A stretch of DNA of 64,000 bases from assembly GCF_004118325.1 (NCBI RefSeq), contig NZ_RDFA01000005.1, positions 248,001 to 312,000 of the forward strand, in the 5' to 3' direction. The notes below the pieces were generated by a model. The model saw only the letters and a program-made list of their open reading frames with translations, ran no database searches and was not told where the DNA came from. The position numbers and the translations under genes are program-made. Positions 1-9,306 of this stretch are shown piece after piece. Each line of letters starts with the position of its first letter. Position 1 is the first letter of the stretch. This DNA is from Halorientalis pallida (GTDB lineage Archaea; Halobacteriota; Halobacteria; Halobacteriales; Haloarculaceae).

Positions 1-547
1 TCGCGTACGCGCTGACCGCATCGTCTTGGACCGGGACGCCGAGCCCAGTGACGAACTCGTGATCACGGACAGCCGTCTCGTAGGCTCCGTGAAATACGTC
101 ATCGGCGTCGATGGTGCGCTGGCTGTCGGGTCCTTGTACCGATAGCTCGACGTCAAGCGCCAGGACGGCCGCCAACGGGTCCGACCGTGGGTCACCGTGG
201 GCGATGTTCCCACCGATGGTCCCACCGTTACGGACCTGCAAATCGCCGACCTCTCCAGCCGCATCCGAGAGCGCCGAGCTGTGCTGTTTCAGCTGTTGTG
301 ACTCGGCTATATCGGCGTGGGTCGCAAGGGCGCCGATCGAGAGCGTGTCGCCGTCGCGATCAATAGTCGCAAGTCCGTCGAGATGGCTGATGTCGACCAG
401 TGCTGGCGGCGACTCCTCGCCAGTCTTCATGCGGGGCAACAGTCCGTGTGCCCCCGCCATCAACTCGGCGCCATCGTGGGCCTCGAGCTGCTCTATTGCG
501 TCGTCGACGCTGTCGGCACGGTAGTAGTCGAATTCCTTCGTGTGCAT
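1..547 (-). CDS. Molybdenum hydroxylase FAD-binding (medium) subunit, partial
   Basis: FAD-carrying medium subunit of a xanthine dehydrogenase/CO dehydrogenase-family molybdenum hydroxylase, passing electrons from the 2Fe-2S clusters to an acceptor. About 182 N-terminal residues are visible; the rest (the family is about 280) lies off the left edge. The start at 547 shares one base with the large-subunit stop (TGATG), so the two are translationally coupled. Visible are an FAD-site segment AGAHGLLPRMK at residues 31-41 and the hallmark GGTIGGNIAHGDPRSD from residue 108. It is the third gene of a small-large-medium operon. The family is firm; the substrate cannot be read from sequence. Confidence 0.9.
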   Translation of the reverse strand, partial: MHTKEFDYYRADSVDDAIEQLEAHDGAELMAGAHGLLPRMKTGEESPPALVDISHLDGLATIDRDGDTLSIGALATHADIAESQQLKQHSSALSDAAGEVGDLQVRNGGTIGGNIAHGDPRSDPLAAVLALDVELSVQGPDSQRTIDADDVFHGAYETAVRDHEFVTGLGVPVQDDAVSAYA

Positions 548-2919
548 CAATCGTTACCTCCTGTGGCCCGCCACACTGTCTCTGGGGTTATTGGGATGTC
601 CAGATGGTCGATGTCGAACGGCTGGAGCGCGTCCGAGACGGCCGCAACAATCGTCGGCGTCGCGGCGATGGTCGCCGACTCCCCGACCCCCTTCACTCCG
701 AGCGGGTTGTGCGGGCTCGGCGTGACCGTGTTGTCCGTCTCGAAGTCGGGTAACTGTGTCGAGTGCGGGACGGCGTACTCGTCCATGCGCCTGGTTTCGA
801 GATGGCCCTCCTCGTCGTATGATGCTCCCTCGAACAACGCAGCGCCGATACCCTGTGCGATGCCGCCGTGTACCTGGCCGTCGACGATGAGCGGGTTGAT
901 TATCTCCCCGCAGTCGTCAACAGCGACGTACTTCCGGATGTCGATGTCGCCCGTGTCTTGGTCAACCTCGACGACGGCGACGTGTGTGCCGAATGGGAAG
1001 GTGAAGTTCTCCGGGTCGTAGAAGTCCGTGACCTCCAGTCCGGGGTCCATCCCTTCAGGCAGGTCGTGGCCAAGGTATGCTTCGTGAGCGATGCCCTGGA
1101 TGTGCATCGACCGATCGGGCGCGCCAGCGACGTGGAACTCTCCGTCGTCGAACTCGATATCATCGACGCTGGCCTCGAGCTGGTGTGCCGCGATGCGACG
1201 CGCCTTCTCACGCACCTCTCGCGCGCCGCGGGCGATGGAGCCGCCACCGACCGAAGCACTACGACTGCCGTAAGTCCCCATCCCCTGGGGGATGCGGTCC
1301 GTGTCACCCTCGACTACCTCGATGTCCTCGAGAGGAACGCCCAGCTCTTCGGCGGCGATCTGGGCGTACGTCGTCCGATGGCCTTGGCCCTGGTCGGCCG
1401 TCCCGGCTAGTACTGTCACTGTCCCGGTCGAGTCGAACCGGACGATAGAGCTCTCCCAGCCACCGGCCTGCGACCCGAGGTTCCCGGCCGCCTCCGAGGG
1501 TGAGAGGCCCGCTGACTCGACAAAGTTGGCGACACCGATGCCGATGTACCGCCCCTCCTCGCGGAGTTCCTCTTGCTCCTCGCGGAGCGCCTCGTAGTCG
1601 ATATGGTCGAGAGCGGTGTCCATACCGCGCTCGTACTCGCCACTATCATACACGAGAGCAGCGGCCGACTCGTAGGGGAACTCCTCGGCTGGCACGAGGT
1701 TCCGTTTCTTGAACTCGACAGGGTCCATGTCGAGCTCCCGGGCGGCGACGTCCATCGCACGCTCGATTACGTAGATACCCTCCGCGCGGCCTGCGCCACG
1801 GTATGCGTCGACCGGCGTAGTGTTTGTGAACGCACCGACCACCCGGGCGTGGATGGCTGGTATCGTGTACTGCCCTGAGAGTACCGTTGCGTACAGGTAC
1901 GACGGTGTTGCCGACCCGAACTGCGAGAGGTGTGCGCCGATGCCAGCGTGGGTTTCCACACGCAGCCCTCGCACTGTGCCGTCATCGTCCATCGCAACCT
2001 CGGCGGTGGTCTCGTGGTCGCGGCCGTGACAGTCGGTCTGGTAGCTCTCGGTCCTCGTCGCCTGCCACTTCACCGGCCGGTCGAGTTGCATAGACGACCA
2101 AGCCGTGACCGCCTCATCGGGATAGTGATATATTTTGCTCCCAAAGCCGCCGCCAACCTCGGGGGCGATGACCTGGAGACGGTTCTCCGGGATGCCCAGC
2201 GTCGCTGCCGACATCAGCATCCGGTGAAGATGGGGGTTCTGACTGGTCATCCAAATGCGGAGCTCCTCCGTCGTTGACTCGTAGTCCGCAACGGCGGCGC
2301 GCGTCTCCATTGCATTCGGGATAATCCGGGGCAGCCGGAGATCGACCGACGCTGTGTGGTCGGCCTCGGCGAAGGCATCGTCGACCGCCTCGGCGTCACC
2401 CAGCTCGAAGTCAAATGCGACATTATCCTCGGCCTCCGCGTGGACCGGCGGGACGTCGCGGTCGACCGCCTCGCTGGGCTCGGTGACGTGGTCCAGCTGC
2501 TCGTATTCGATCTCGATGCGTTCGAGAGCGTCCCGGGCCACTCGTGGTGACTCAGCGACGACCGCGGCAACACCGTCTCCCTCGTGGCGTACCTTGTCAG
2601 TGGCCAGCATCTTGTACTGTGGCTGAACGAGGTTGGGCAGGTCCCAGGCGGTCGGGATAGCGTTGGGAACGCCGCTGTCCTCGACGTCCTGCCCGGTGAA
2701 CACAGCGACGACGTCTTCCATCGCCTCTGCCGAGCTCGTGTCGATGCCGACGATGCGTGCGTGGGCGTGGTCCGACCGTCGGACCGCAAGATGTGTCATC
2801 CCCGGCAGGGAAACGTCGTCAGTGAACTGTGCCTCTCCTTTCAACAGTGGCACGTCCTCCTGACGTTCGACGGCCGACCCGAAAACGTCCTCGGCCGTTG
2901 GATTCTCGCTGTCGCTCAT
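547..2919 (-). CDS. Molybdenum hydroxylase large (molybdopterin-binding) subunit
   Basis: Catalytic subunit carrying the molybdopterin cofactor, 790 aa, the full family length. Visible are the aldehyde-oxidase/xanthine-dehydrogenase N-terminal domain, VGGGFGSK near residue 255, AYRGAGR at 372-378 and the KGVGES motif with the conserved catalytic Glu near 747. AYRGAGR is the form II version, not the AYXCSFR loop of true aerobic CO dehydrogenases, so this is more likely a hydroxylase of an N-heterocycle or aldehyde. The start overlaps the small-subunit stop by 4 nt. Its place beside hydantoin and pyrimidine-type genes suggests ring hydroxylation, which is inference. Confidence 0.92.
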   Translation of the reverse strand: MSDSENPTAEDVFGSAVERQEDVPLLKGEAQFTDDVSLPGMTHLAVRRSDHAHARIVGIDTSSAEAMEDVVAVFTGQDVEDSGVPNAIPTAWDLPNLVQPQYKMLATDKVRHEGDGVAAVVAESPRVARDALERIEIEYEQLDHVTEPSEAVDRDVPPVHAEAEDNVAFDFELGDAEAVDDAFAEADHTASVDLRLPRIIPNAMETRAAVADYESTTEELRIWMTSQNPHLHRMLMSAATLGIPENRLQVIAPEVGGGFGSKIYHYPDEAVTAWSSMQLDRPVKWQATRTESYQTDCHGRDHETTAEVAMDDDGTVRGLRVETHAGIGAHLSQFGSATPSYLYATVLSGQYTIPAIHARVVGAFTNTTPVDAYRGAGRAEGIYVIERAMDVAARELDMDPVEFKKRNLVPAEEFPYESAAALVYDSGEYERGMDTALDHIDYEALREEQEELREEGRYIGIGVANFVESAGLSPSEAAGNLGSQAGGWESSIVRFDSTGTVTVLAGTADQGQGHRTTYAQIAAEELGVPLEDIEVVEGDTDRIPQGMGTYGSRSASVGGGSIARGAREVREKARRIAAHQLEASVDDIEFDDGEFHVAGAPDRSMHIQGIAHEAYLGHDLPEGMDPGLEVTDFYDPENFTFPFGTHVAVVEVDQDTGDIDIRKYVAVDDCGEIINPLIVDGQVHGGIAQGIGAALFEGASYDEEGHLETRRMDEYAVPHSTQLPDFETDNTVTPSPHNPLGVKGVGESATIAATPTIVAAVSDALQPFDIDHLDIPITPETVWRATGGND

Positions 2920-3395
2920 TGGCTCTGACCCGCCAGCCCCGCCGTGTCCTCGATGGCGTCGACGATGTTGTGATAGCCGGTACAGCGACAGAGGTTCCCT
3001 TCGATGGCTTCTCGGATTTCGTCACGCGAGGGGTCCTCGGCGTCTTGTAAGAATGTATCGGCGGTCATCAGCATGCCGGGCGTACAGTAGCCACACTGCA
3101 GTCCGTGGTTTTCTTGAAACTGCGCCTGGAGGCTGTCCAAGTCGCCATCGTCGGCGAGCCCCTCGACCGTCTCGACCGACGCGCCGTCGGTCTGGACGGC
3201 GAACGTCGTACAGGACTTGATTGCGTCGCCGTCGACGCGGACGGTACAGGCACCACACCGGCCCGTGTCGCAACCGACGTTTGCACCGGTGTATCCGAGG
3301 TCCTCCCGAAGCGCATCGACAAGTAACGTTCGTGGCTCAACCGTGAGCTCGTGTTCTGTTCCGTTTACTGTGAGAGAGATATCGTGTCTTGACAT
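2916..3395 (-). CDS. Molybdenum hydroxylase 2Fe-2S (small) subunit
   Basis: 159-aa iron-sulfur subunit that relays electrons between the molybdenum centre and FAD. The plant-type cluster cysteines are at 42, 47, 50 and 62 (GCDTGRCGAC, KSC), and the second cluster has Cys 101, 104, 136 and 138 (CGYCTPGM, CRCTGYHNI). All eight ligands are present. It is the first gene of the leftward operon, and its stop overlaps the large-subunit ATG by 4 nt. The family assignment is secure. Confidence 0.95.
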   Translation of the reverse strand: MSRHDISLTVNGTEHELTVEPRTLLVDALREDLGYTGANVGCDTGRCGACTVRVDGDAIKSCTTFAVQTDGASVETVEGLADDGDLDSLQAQFQENHGLQCGYCTPGMLMTADTFLQDAEDPSRDEIREAIEGNLCRCTGYHNIVDAIEDTAGLAGQSQ

Positions 3396-3593
3396 CTATT
3401 GGGGCCTCTGGCCGCCATCCCGATGCGGCCCTTGTGCGTAGTTACACATACACACACTACGTACGATGGAGCCAATAAATTAAAAAGATTTGGCTACCGT
3501 TCGAGCGCTCCCACGGGGGGTTCGGAGATACAGCCCCCGGACCGACCTGACTCCGTCACAAGGGCTTTTCCGCCTACGTGTCTCTGTCAGTGT
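3396..3593. promoter_or_regulatory. Divergent intergenic region between hydroxylase operon and MobA-like gene
   Basis: About 200 nt without a gene, between two divergently transcribed units. An A/T-rich block at 3474-3487 (aataaattaaaaag) stands out in GC-rich surroundings and could hold a TATA element. An alternating acacatacacacac tract lies at 3444-3457. No clear operator palindrome was seen. Confidence 0.4.
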
Positions 3594-4265
3594 ATGGCAG
3601 ACGAGAATGCAGAGCTCCCAGTGGTGACGCCCGAACAGCTCGGAACCACCCCCGCTGATAGCCCAACACGCACAGCGGGCGTCCTGCTCGCGGCCGGCAG
3701 GAGTTCACGCTTCGGCAAGTCGAACAAGCTCCTGACGACGATCGACGGGACCCCCATCGTCAGCCGGGCCGCTGAGACCCTACGTGACTCTGCTGTCGAG
3801 CGAGTCGTCGTCGTTCTCGGCCACGAGGCCGCGGCCGTCCAGGACGCGCTTGGCGAACTCGCAGTCGAAACTGTAAACAACGACCGTTATAACGAGGGGC
3901 AGGCGACATCGGTCGCGACTGGCGTCCGTGCACTCAGGTCGGGACCAGACGTCGATGCGGCGGTGTTCGCCCTTGGTGATATGCCAGCAGTTGCCCCAGC
4001 CTCCGTTGACACGTTGCTCGCTGCCTTCGATAATGAGGTTGGAACCGCACTCGCTGCGGCGTACGAGGGTGTCCGGGGCAACCCGGTGCTGTTCGACCAC
4101 TCTCACTTTGATACGCTTGCAGCCGTCGAGGGCGACACCGGCGGTCGGAATCTCCTGTTTGAAACTGATGCCGCCGCTCTCATCGAGACCGATGACCCGG
4201 GCGTCTGCGCGGACGTCGACGAGCCAGCCGATATTGACGAACTGCCGTCGATCGACGAAACCTGA
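3594..4265 (+). CDS. MobA-like molybdenum cofactor nucleotidyltransferase
   Basis: 223-aa NTP transferase-like protein of the MobA/MocA group, which adds CMP (or GMP) to molybdopterin for xanthine-dehydrogenase-family enzymes. The signature VLLAAGRSSRFGKSNKLL is at about residues 30-47, followed by the acidic ALGDMP motif. The start is placed at ATG 3594: the frame is open further up to 3399, but that stretch is intergenic and reads poorly. It is divergent from the hydroxylase operon, which fits maturation of that enzyme. CMP specificity is inferred from the context, not seen. Confidence 0.85.
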   Translation: MADENAELPVVTPEQLGTTPADSPTRTAGVLLAAGRSSRFGKSNKLLTTIDGTPIVSRAAETLRDSAVERVVVVLGHEAAAVQDALGELAVETVNNDRYNEGQATSVATGVRALRSGPDVDAAVFALGDMPAVAPASVDTLLAAFDNEVGTALAAAYEGVRGNPVLFDHSHFDTLAAVEGDTGGRNLLFETDAAALIETDDPGVCADVDEPADIDELPSIDET

Positions 4266-4377
4266 CAGCCGTCGTACGCTCAGTCGTGGGCAACCGAGCC
4301 TCTAGCTGCTCGTGAACAATTCGACTATCCGCTGGTAACATAACAACCAATACGTAGTGTCTTGAATTGACCTGCTA

Positions 4378-5358
4378 ATGCGTGTTGCACGGTACCACGA
4401 GTTCGGGGCACCAGATGTCATCGAAGTAGAGGAGATCGAACCGCTCGAGCCTCGAAGCGACGAGGTGCGAGTATCTGTAGAGGCTGCGGGCGTCAACCCC
4501 TGTGATGCTCTTCGACGGCAGGGGCTCTGGGACGATGAACTCCCGTTGATCAGTGGCTCCGACTTCGCTGGAGTGGTAGAGGCTGTCGGTGACAGCGGTG
4601 GCGAATACGCGGTCGGCGACGAGGTCTTCGGGACTGTTCCCAGGTTGAACGTCTCGGGCTCTCGAGGGGACAGACAAGGGGTGTACGCCGAACGGGCTAC
4701 GGTTCGCACCGACCGGCTCACCTCGCTACCGGAGAGCGTCCCGTTCGCCGAAGCTGCAGCTGCTGGCATCGTTTCTGGGACAGCGTGGAGGGCACTGCAG
4801 GAGTTGGGTGAGCTCCCACCAAGAGGAACAGCGCTGATTCACGGTGGTTCGGGGGGCGTCGGACACGTGGCTGTCCAACTTGCAGCAGCGATGGGCGCGA
4901 ACGTCTTCGCGACCGCAAGTCCTGCAAACAGGGAGATTGTTCGTGAGTTCGGCGCCGACCGTGTATTCGACTACCGACGCGAAGACCTGGAATCGGCAAT
5001 TGAACAGGCAGCGCCCGACGGCATCGATCTGCTACTGGACCACATGTTCGAGACACACTGTCAGCTGGATATCAACGTCGCAGCCAAAGACGGCGACGTA
5101 CTGGTTATCGGGAACAACTACGACCAGCCCCAAATCACCGACCTGACGACAGCTATCGGCAAGGACGTCACCATCCAACCATTCGATACATTAAATCTCG
5201 ACCCTATCGACGACACTCTCGCGCAGATCAGCCGCCTGATGGCCGCAGGTGATATTACTATCGAAATCGCGCGGAAATACACTCTCGCCGAAGCAGCCGA
5301 GGCACACCGAGCGGTAAGTGAGGATAGCTTCGTTGGAAAGTTGGTGATCGTTCCCTGA
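4378..5358 (+). CDS. Quinone oxidoreductase-like zinc-type dehydrogenase
   Basis: 326-aa medium-chain dehydrogenase/reductase, NADPH:quinone reductase-like. The N-terminal GroES-like domain runs about 1-125 and contains AAGVNPCD and GSDFAGVV. The Rossmann nucleotide-binding motif HGGSGGVGHVAVQLA is near residue 158. The structural-zinc cysteines of alcohol dehydrogenases are absent, as is usual for the zinc-independent QOR group. The 112-nt gap from the MobA-like gene suggests a separate or loosely linked transcript. The substrate is unknown. Confidence 0.85.
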   Translation: MRVARYHEFGAPDVIEVEEIEPLEPRSDEVRVSVEAAGVNPCDALRRQGLWDDELPLISGSDFAGVVEAVGDSGGEYAVGDEVFGTVPRLNVSGSRGDRQGVYAERATVRTDRLTSLPESVPFAEAAAAGIVSGTAWRALQELGELPPRGTALIHGGSGGVGHVAVQLAAAMGANVFATASPANREIVREFGADRVFDYRREDLESAIEQAAPDGIDLLLDHMFETHCQLDINVAAKDGDVLVIGNNYDQPQITDLTTAIGKDVTIQPFDTLNLDPIDDTLAQISRLMAAGDITIEIARKYTLAEAAEAHRAVSEDSFVGKLVIVP

Positions 5359-5399
5359 TGTCAAGCGAAATCTGACCGAGGGGTTCCAACGCAGTAAGG

Positions 5400-5810
5400 T
5401 TACCAGTCGAATTCGCGGTGGACCGCCCGCCCCTTCTCCATCATGACCGGGCCGACCACCTCACCGACACGCTTGAGGACTTCGGCTGACCGGACCGCAG
5501 GCGATTCACCAGTGAACGACACTGGCTCCTCGCTGCTAACACTGGAGACGACATGGCTGAACCCGGCAGTGGTCGTCCCGCCGGCACACATCGGACAGGG
5601 CTCTGTGCTAGTGTACATCGCCGTAACCGCGCGCGCTCGGGCGGTCATCGCACGGCGGGCTCGAAACGCAAGGTGAAGTTCCGGATGACGACGGATGTCG
5701 TCCTCGGTGACCACCCGGTTCGAGTCGGTCATAACTACCGTATCGTTGCGCACAACCACCGCGCCGAACGGTCGGTCCCCGCGGTCTGCGGCCGCGCCAC
5801 CCTGCCCGCT
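5400..5810 (-). pseudogene. Nucleoside deaminase-like (CMP/dCMP deaminase fold), degenerate N-terminus
   Basis: The reverse frame encodes GDRPFGAVVVRNDTVV, then HPELHLAFRAR and the zinc motif TEPCPMCAGG of cytidine/guanine deaminase-fold enzymes. Upstream of GDRPFG the frame stays open to a stop near 5850 but has no ATG; the only in-frame start is the GTG near 5759, which would delete the first beta-hairpin. The His-x-Glu motif reads HLA here, so the catalytic Glu is not visible. Missing start and altered motif suggest decay, though a short functional form from GTG cannot be excluded. An earlier role in purine or pyrimidine deamination would fit the neighbourhood. Confidence 0.6.
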
Positions 5811-6117
5811 GTGACTTCCGGCTACTGCTGGGAGCTGCCCAACGATCCTCTACACAAGAGCGATGTCGAAGGGGCACTTCGCCCAGAGCCACAGAGCGGT
5901 TCGAGAACTGTAAGCATTGAGACAGCAAGTCTCAACTTCTGTGTATCGTTGACAACCACTCCGTACTCAGCGGCGTGCCGAACGACGCCACTGAGACCGA
6001 CAACCAAGACGAACGTCCGCTTCTCCACCAGGACGTCAGGACCGGCAGTCACTCACGCTGCCCGCGAGGAAACAGGTTCAACGCCCGCCAAAACCGTAGT
6101 ACAGGGGGCATCGTGGG
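5811..6117. other. Gene-poor stretch
   Basis: Between the decayed deaminase and the TRIC-family gene I see no frame with recognisable protein character. The long forward frame that crosses this stretch (from 5553) is an extension of the membrane-protein frame and is not supported as coding upstream of 6279. Confidence 0.4.
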
Positions 6118-6186
6118 AACTGAGACACAGACGGACCGGGGACTCGAAACGGTCCCGTCATCGCTCGTCCACGAGCGTTCGGCTGG
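6118..6186 (+). repeat. 69-nt intergenic repeat, copy 1
   Basis: Aligns without gaps to 27334-27402 with roughly nine mismatches in 69. Both begin aactgagacac, share ggggactcg, and end gtccacgagcgttcggctgg. This copy contains the perfect palindrome cgctcgt-cc-acgagcg at 6162-6177. A shorter related piece (acgagcgttcgg) is at 12906-12917. It lies about 90 nt upstream of the TRIC-family gene. Its origin (transposon end, MITE or REP-like element) is unknown. Confidence 0.7.
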
Positions 6187-6278
6187 CTAGCACAAACGCT
6201 ACTAGTTGGCTCTGGAGCGGATGGACTCCAAGACGGTCTCGGAGGACTGAAAACAATAGTTCCCGTAGGAACGCACGA

Positions 6279-6935
6279 ATGGGTCAGAATCTTTTTGAAG
6301 TCCTGTTCGGCAATCCATTCGCGGTGATGAACACGGTCGGGCTGATCGCGTTTGCCTTCGTCGGAGCATCGAAAGCGATCCGTGAAGAGTTCGACCTGCT
6401 AGGGATCACCATCGTCGGATTGGCGATGGCATTTGCCGGCGGCGCGACTCGCGACCTCTTGGTGACACGGGTTCCGCTAGCGCTGCAGTCCCCGATCGAA
6501 ATCAGTCTTGGATTGCTCGGTGTCGGGCTAGCGATTGCGCTGAACATCGCCTTTCTGTCGCCGGAGACGCACCCGCTTACACTCGTTGCGGACGCTGTCG
6601 GGCTCGCCGCCTTCGCCACGACTGGCGCTATCATTGCGACTGAAACAGGCGTGTCCGTGTTCGGTGTCGTCGCGATCGCGACCATCAACGCCGTGGGAGG
6701 CGGTGCCTTCGCAGACATCCTTCTCGACCGCGCCCCGTTCATACTCTTCGAAGATTTCTACGCCAGCTGTGCAGTGCTCGGTGGCCTCGCATACTGCCTC
6801 GCAAGTGCCCTGGGGACCGCTGGAAGTACGGCTGCTGCGGTGTGTGCGGCCGTGACCGTTGTGACCCGGCTAGCTGCGGTTGTCTACGACTGGCATCTCC
6901 CGACGGTACAGAACCTGGGACACCCGGAAAACTGA
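6279..6935 (+). CDS. TRIC/UPF0126 family membrane protein (YadS-like)
   Basis: 218-aa integral membrane protein with about seven hydrophobic segments, of the UPF0126/TRIC cation-channel family. The two internal repeats each carry the glycine-rich signature, FAGGATRDLL near residue 64 and VGGGAFADILL near 150. The second lacks the usual Arg. The start is set at ATG 6279 with a weak taggaacg element upstream; longer upstream reading is unsupported. Homologous archaeal proteins have been studied as trimeric monovalent cation channels; a link to the catabolic genes is not evident. Confidence 0.8.
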   Translation: MGQNLFEVLFGNPFAVMNTVGLIAFAFVGASKAIREEFDLLGITIVGLAMAFAGGATRDLLVTRVPLALQSPIEISLGLLGVGLAIALNIAFLSPETHPLTLVADAVGLAAFATTGAIIATETGVSVFGVVAIATINAVGGGAFADILLDRAPFILFEDFYASCAVLGGLAYCLASALGTAGSTAAAVCAAVTVVTRLAAVVYDWHLPTVQNLGHPEN

Positions 6936-7798
6936 GCCGATAGCGATCCGAGTGTATCCTCTCGTCTTCAGGCTGATATCGAGCGAGCAGTCGCTCGACC
7001 GCCCACAGCTCCGCGGCGAGGGTCGAAACCTTTCGCGAACCCCCACTCCGGACTGCCGCGCCGTAATCCGAGCAGTATGCAACGGACGACACAATGCCCG
7101 GAACGGACGCAGTGGTTCCTCTGTTGCTGTTCGACGGCTGTTTTCGACGAGTACAGTACCTCCTCCGGGGGAGTTCCTCTAGAGCGGATAAATAACATGG
7201 TTAACTCTGTTATACCTGTGCCAGCAACGATTTCCGTAGCTGACCGACTTGCATCACGCGGCCGGCCTCTGTCCCTGTTGAATGCGGTACAGTGGTAGGA
7301 TCATAGCTTCCTCGGGAGTTATTCGTCGAGAGCAGCAATCAGAGCAAGCGCACGGAGTGTCGGATCACGAGTCCGAATACAACCGGCCGCTCGTACTCAC
7401 CTCGTCGAATCAGGCCGGAGACGACTGCTGTCCGTTCGGACAACCGGAACTCACGGACTGACAGAACCGCAGTGGGGCTTTCCTTTCAGGATAGGTAGCA
7501 CGGGGAGACGCACCCCCGGTGAGACGAGAACTCATACTCCCGGGCAGAGGTCCGTGAGTTGCCGACCGCTCCGACGGACGGAACGCTGTGGGTAGCGACT
7601 CGTTCGACAAGCACCGGGTCTGACAATTCCTGTCCGGCAGTAACACGACTACGAAACGGATCCTTCGAACAGTCTGTTCCGAAGAGTCGAACGGACCTGT
7701 CTCACAGTGTTGGAATACAGCACCCCGTCCGGCTCTCGTACTCCGTATTAGCTCGAAGCCAGCTGTATTCCGTCTTCCCGAACCACCGAGTTAGCAAA
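6936..7798. other. Long gene-poor region
   Basis: About 860 nt in which no frame gives a recognisable protein. Several short frames occur on both strands, none with haloarchaeal acidic composition over a useful length. A local A/T-rich patch at 7186-7220 (gcggataaataacatggtta) breaks the GC pattern. The stretch may be eroded mobile DNA. Confidence 0.4.
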
Positions 7799-7800
7799 CA

Positions 7801-7808
7801 TTTATAAC
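7801..7808 (+). promoter_or_regulatory. TATA box of MmgE/PrpD gene
   Basis: tttataac centred 27 nt before the ATG at 7831, the spacing expected for a leaderless haloarchaeal transcript. Confidence 0.6.
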
Positions 7809-7830
7809 TACCGCCCCTGGAAGGGCGTTC

Positions 7831-9171
7831 ATGACAACAGCGGTGAAGACACTCAGCGACTTCGTCGCCGCCACCACCTACAAAGACATTCCGGCCGACG
7901 CACGTGAGACCGTCCGTCGTGCCTTCCTCGACACTGTCGGCGTCACGCTCGCAGGTGCACGTGCCGACGCTGGTGCGACCACGCTCGAGGCCGACGGTAT
8001 CGACGCCGCGGCTGCGGATGCTGCCAAGATACTCGGCGTCGACACTGAACGATCACCGACCGACCGCGCGTTCCACACTGGTACCGCAAGCCACGCGCTG
8101 GACTACGACGACCTCGCCTGGGCGATGGACGGCCATCCAAGCGCCACACTCGTCCCGCCGCTGCTCGTACTCGCCGCCGAGACCGACGCTAGCGGCGCGG
8201 ATCTGATCACGGCGTACGCTGTCGGCTTCGAGGTCGAGTGTGCGCTCGCCGCTCCTATCAGTCCCGACCACTACGAGGCCGGCTGGCATGCTACAGCGAC
8301 GTTCGGTGCATTCGGTGCCGCGGCCGCATCCGCTTTTCTCTTGGATCTGTCTCCGACGGCGACCCGGAACGCGCTGAACGTCGCTGCGTCCACACCGGCT
8401 GGTCTCAAGAGCAACTTCGGGTCGATGACCAAACCCCTCCATGCCGGACTGGCGGCTCGCTCCGGCGTCACTGCTGCCCGCCTGGCCGATAAGAACGTTA
8501 CCGCCAACCCAGACGCGTTGAGCGGCGACCGCGGGTTTTGGGACCTCTACGGTCCGGACGACCGCGACGACTTTGCATTCGACCCCGACAGATGGGCTCT
8601 CGTCGAATCCGGCATCAATATCAAGTATTACCCCTGCTGTTACTTCACACATACCAGCATCGCCGGGACCCGGGCCCTCGTCGACGAGCACGATATCGAG
8701 CCATCAGAGATCGAACGGATTCACGTCACGGTTGCCCAGGGGGCTGCCGACGCGCTCCACCACAGCGACCCTGATACCGGTCTCGAAGCGAAGTTCTCCT
8801 TGGAGTACACGGTTGCGAGCGCGGCTGTCAGGGACCGCGTGGGACTTGCTGCCTTCGAGGCTGATGCCATCGGCGATACAGCCGTCCAACGTGTCCGAGA
8901 GCGCGTGGACTACGTCGTCGACGACGCCCTACACTACGACTCTCACGAAGCAGTCGTGCGGATCGAGACGGGCAAAGAAACCTACGAGCGTCAGAGAAAA
9001 AATCCCCCGGGCACGCACGGAGACCCCCTCTCTGAGGGAGAACTTCGTGAAAAGTTCGACGAGTGTGCGCATCGAGCCGTTTCCGAGACGACGGGTGAGG
9101 AACTCGCGACGATATTCGGGTCTCTCGACGCTTACGAAGACCTCGCTGGCGCGGTTCGGAACGCCAGCTAA
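7831..9171 (+). CDS. MmgE/PrpD family protein
   Basis: 446-aa member of the MmgE/PrpD superfamily, which includes 2-methylcitrate dehydratase, cis-aconitate decarboxylase and iminodisuccinate epimerase. Seen are the family's N-terminal LSDFVAATTYKDIP helix, FLDTVGVTLAG, the HALDYDD segment near residue 89, HPSATLVPPLL and the SNFGSMTKPLHAG stretch near 200 with the conserved Lys-Pro-x-His. Length is normal. It starts the plus-strand set with acyl-CoA dehydrogenase, MaoC hydratase and CoA-transferase, so a dehydratase or decarboxylase acting on a C5-C6 di- or tricarboxylate is plausible. The exact reaction is not decided by sequence. Confidence 0.88.
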   Translation: MTTAVKTLSDFVAATTYKDIPADARETVRRAFLDTVGVTLAGARADAGATTLEADGIDAAAADAAKILGVDTERSPTDRAFHTGTASHALDYDDLAWAMDGHPSATLVPPLLVLAAETDASGADLITAYAVGFEVECALAAPISPDHYEAGWHATATFGAFGAAAASAFLLDLSPTATRNALNVAASTPAGLKSNFGSMTKPLHAGLAARSGVTAARLADKNVTANPDALSGDRGFWDLYGPDDRDDFAFDPDRWALVESGINIKYYPCCYFTHTSIAGTRALVDEHDIEPSEIERIHVTVAQGAADALHHSDPDTGLEAKFSLEYTVASAAVRDRVGLAAFEADAIGDTAVQRVRERVDYVVDDALHYDSHEAVVRIETGKETYERQRKNPPGTHGDPLSEGELREKFDECAHRAVSETTGEELATIFGSLDAYEDLAGAVRNAS

Positions 9172-9271
9172 TCGCGATCGGCGTCCGAGTTCAGTATGGT
9201 CGCTCCGAATCGAAACACCGTTGCACTGGAGCGTCTACGGGCACTGGCCGGCTACGCCGATCCCTACAAGG

Positions 9272-9277
9272 TTTAAG
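9272..9277 (+). promoter_or_regulatory. TATA box of acyl-CoA dehydrogenase gene
   Basis: tttaag within aaggtttaagcg, about 32 nt before ATG 9307. The spacing supports 9307 rather than the upstream in-frame codon 9289 as start. Confidence 0.55.
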
Positions 9278-9306
9278 CGCCTCGCCACTTGACGTTTGAT
9301 TGTCCG

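Noticed and set aside
5553-6278. Forward extension of the TRIC-family gene
   Set aside because: Basic, Arg/Ser-rich sequence unlike haloarchaeal protein and antisense to the deaminase remnant; the family starts at ATG 6279.
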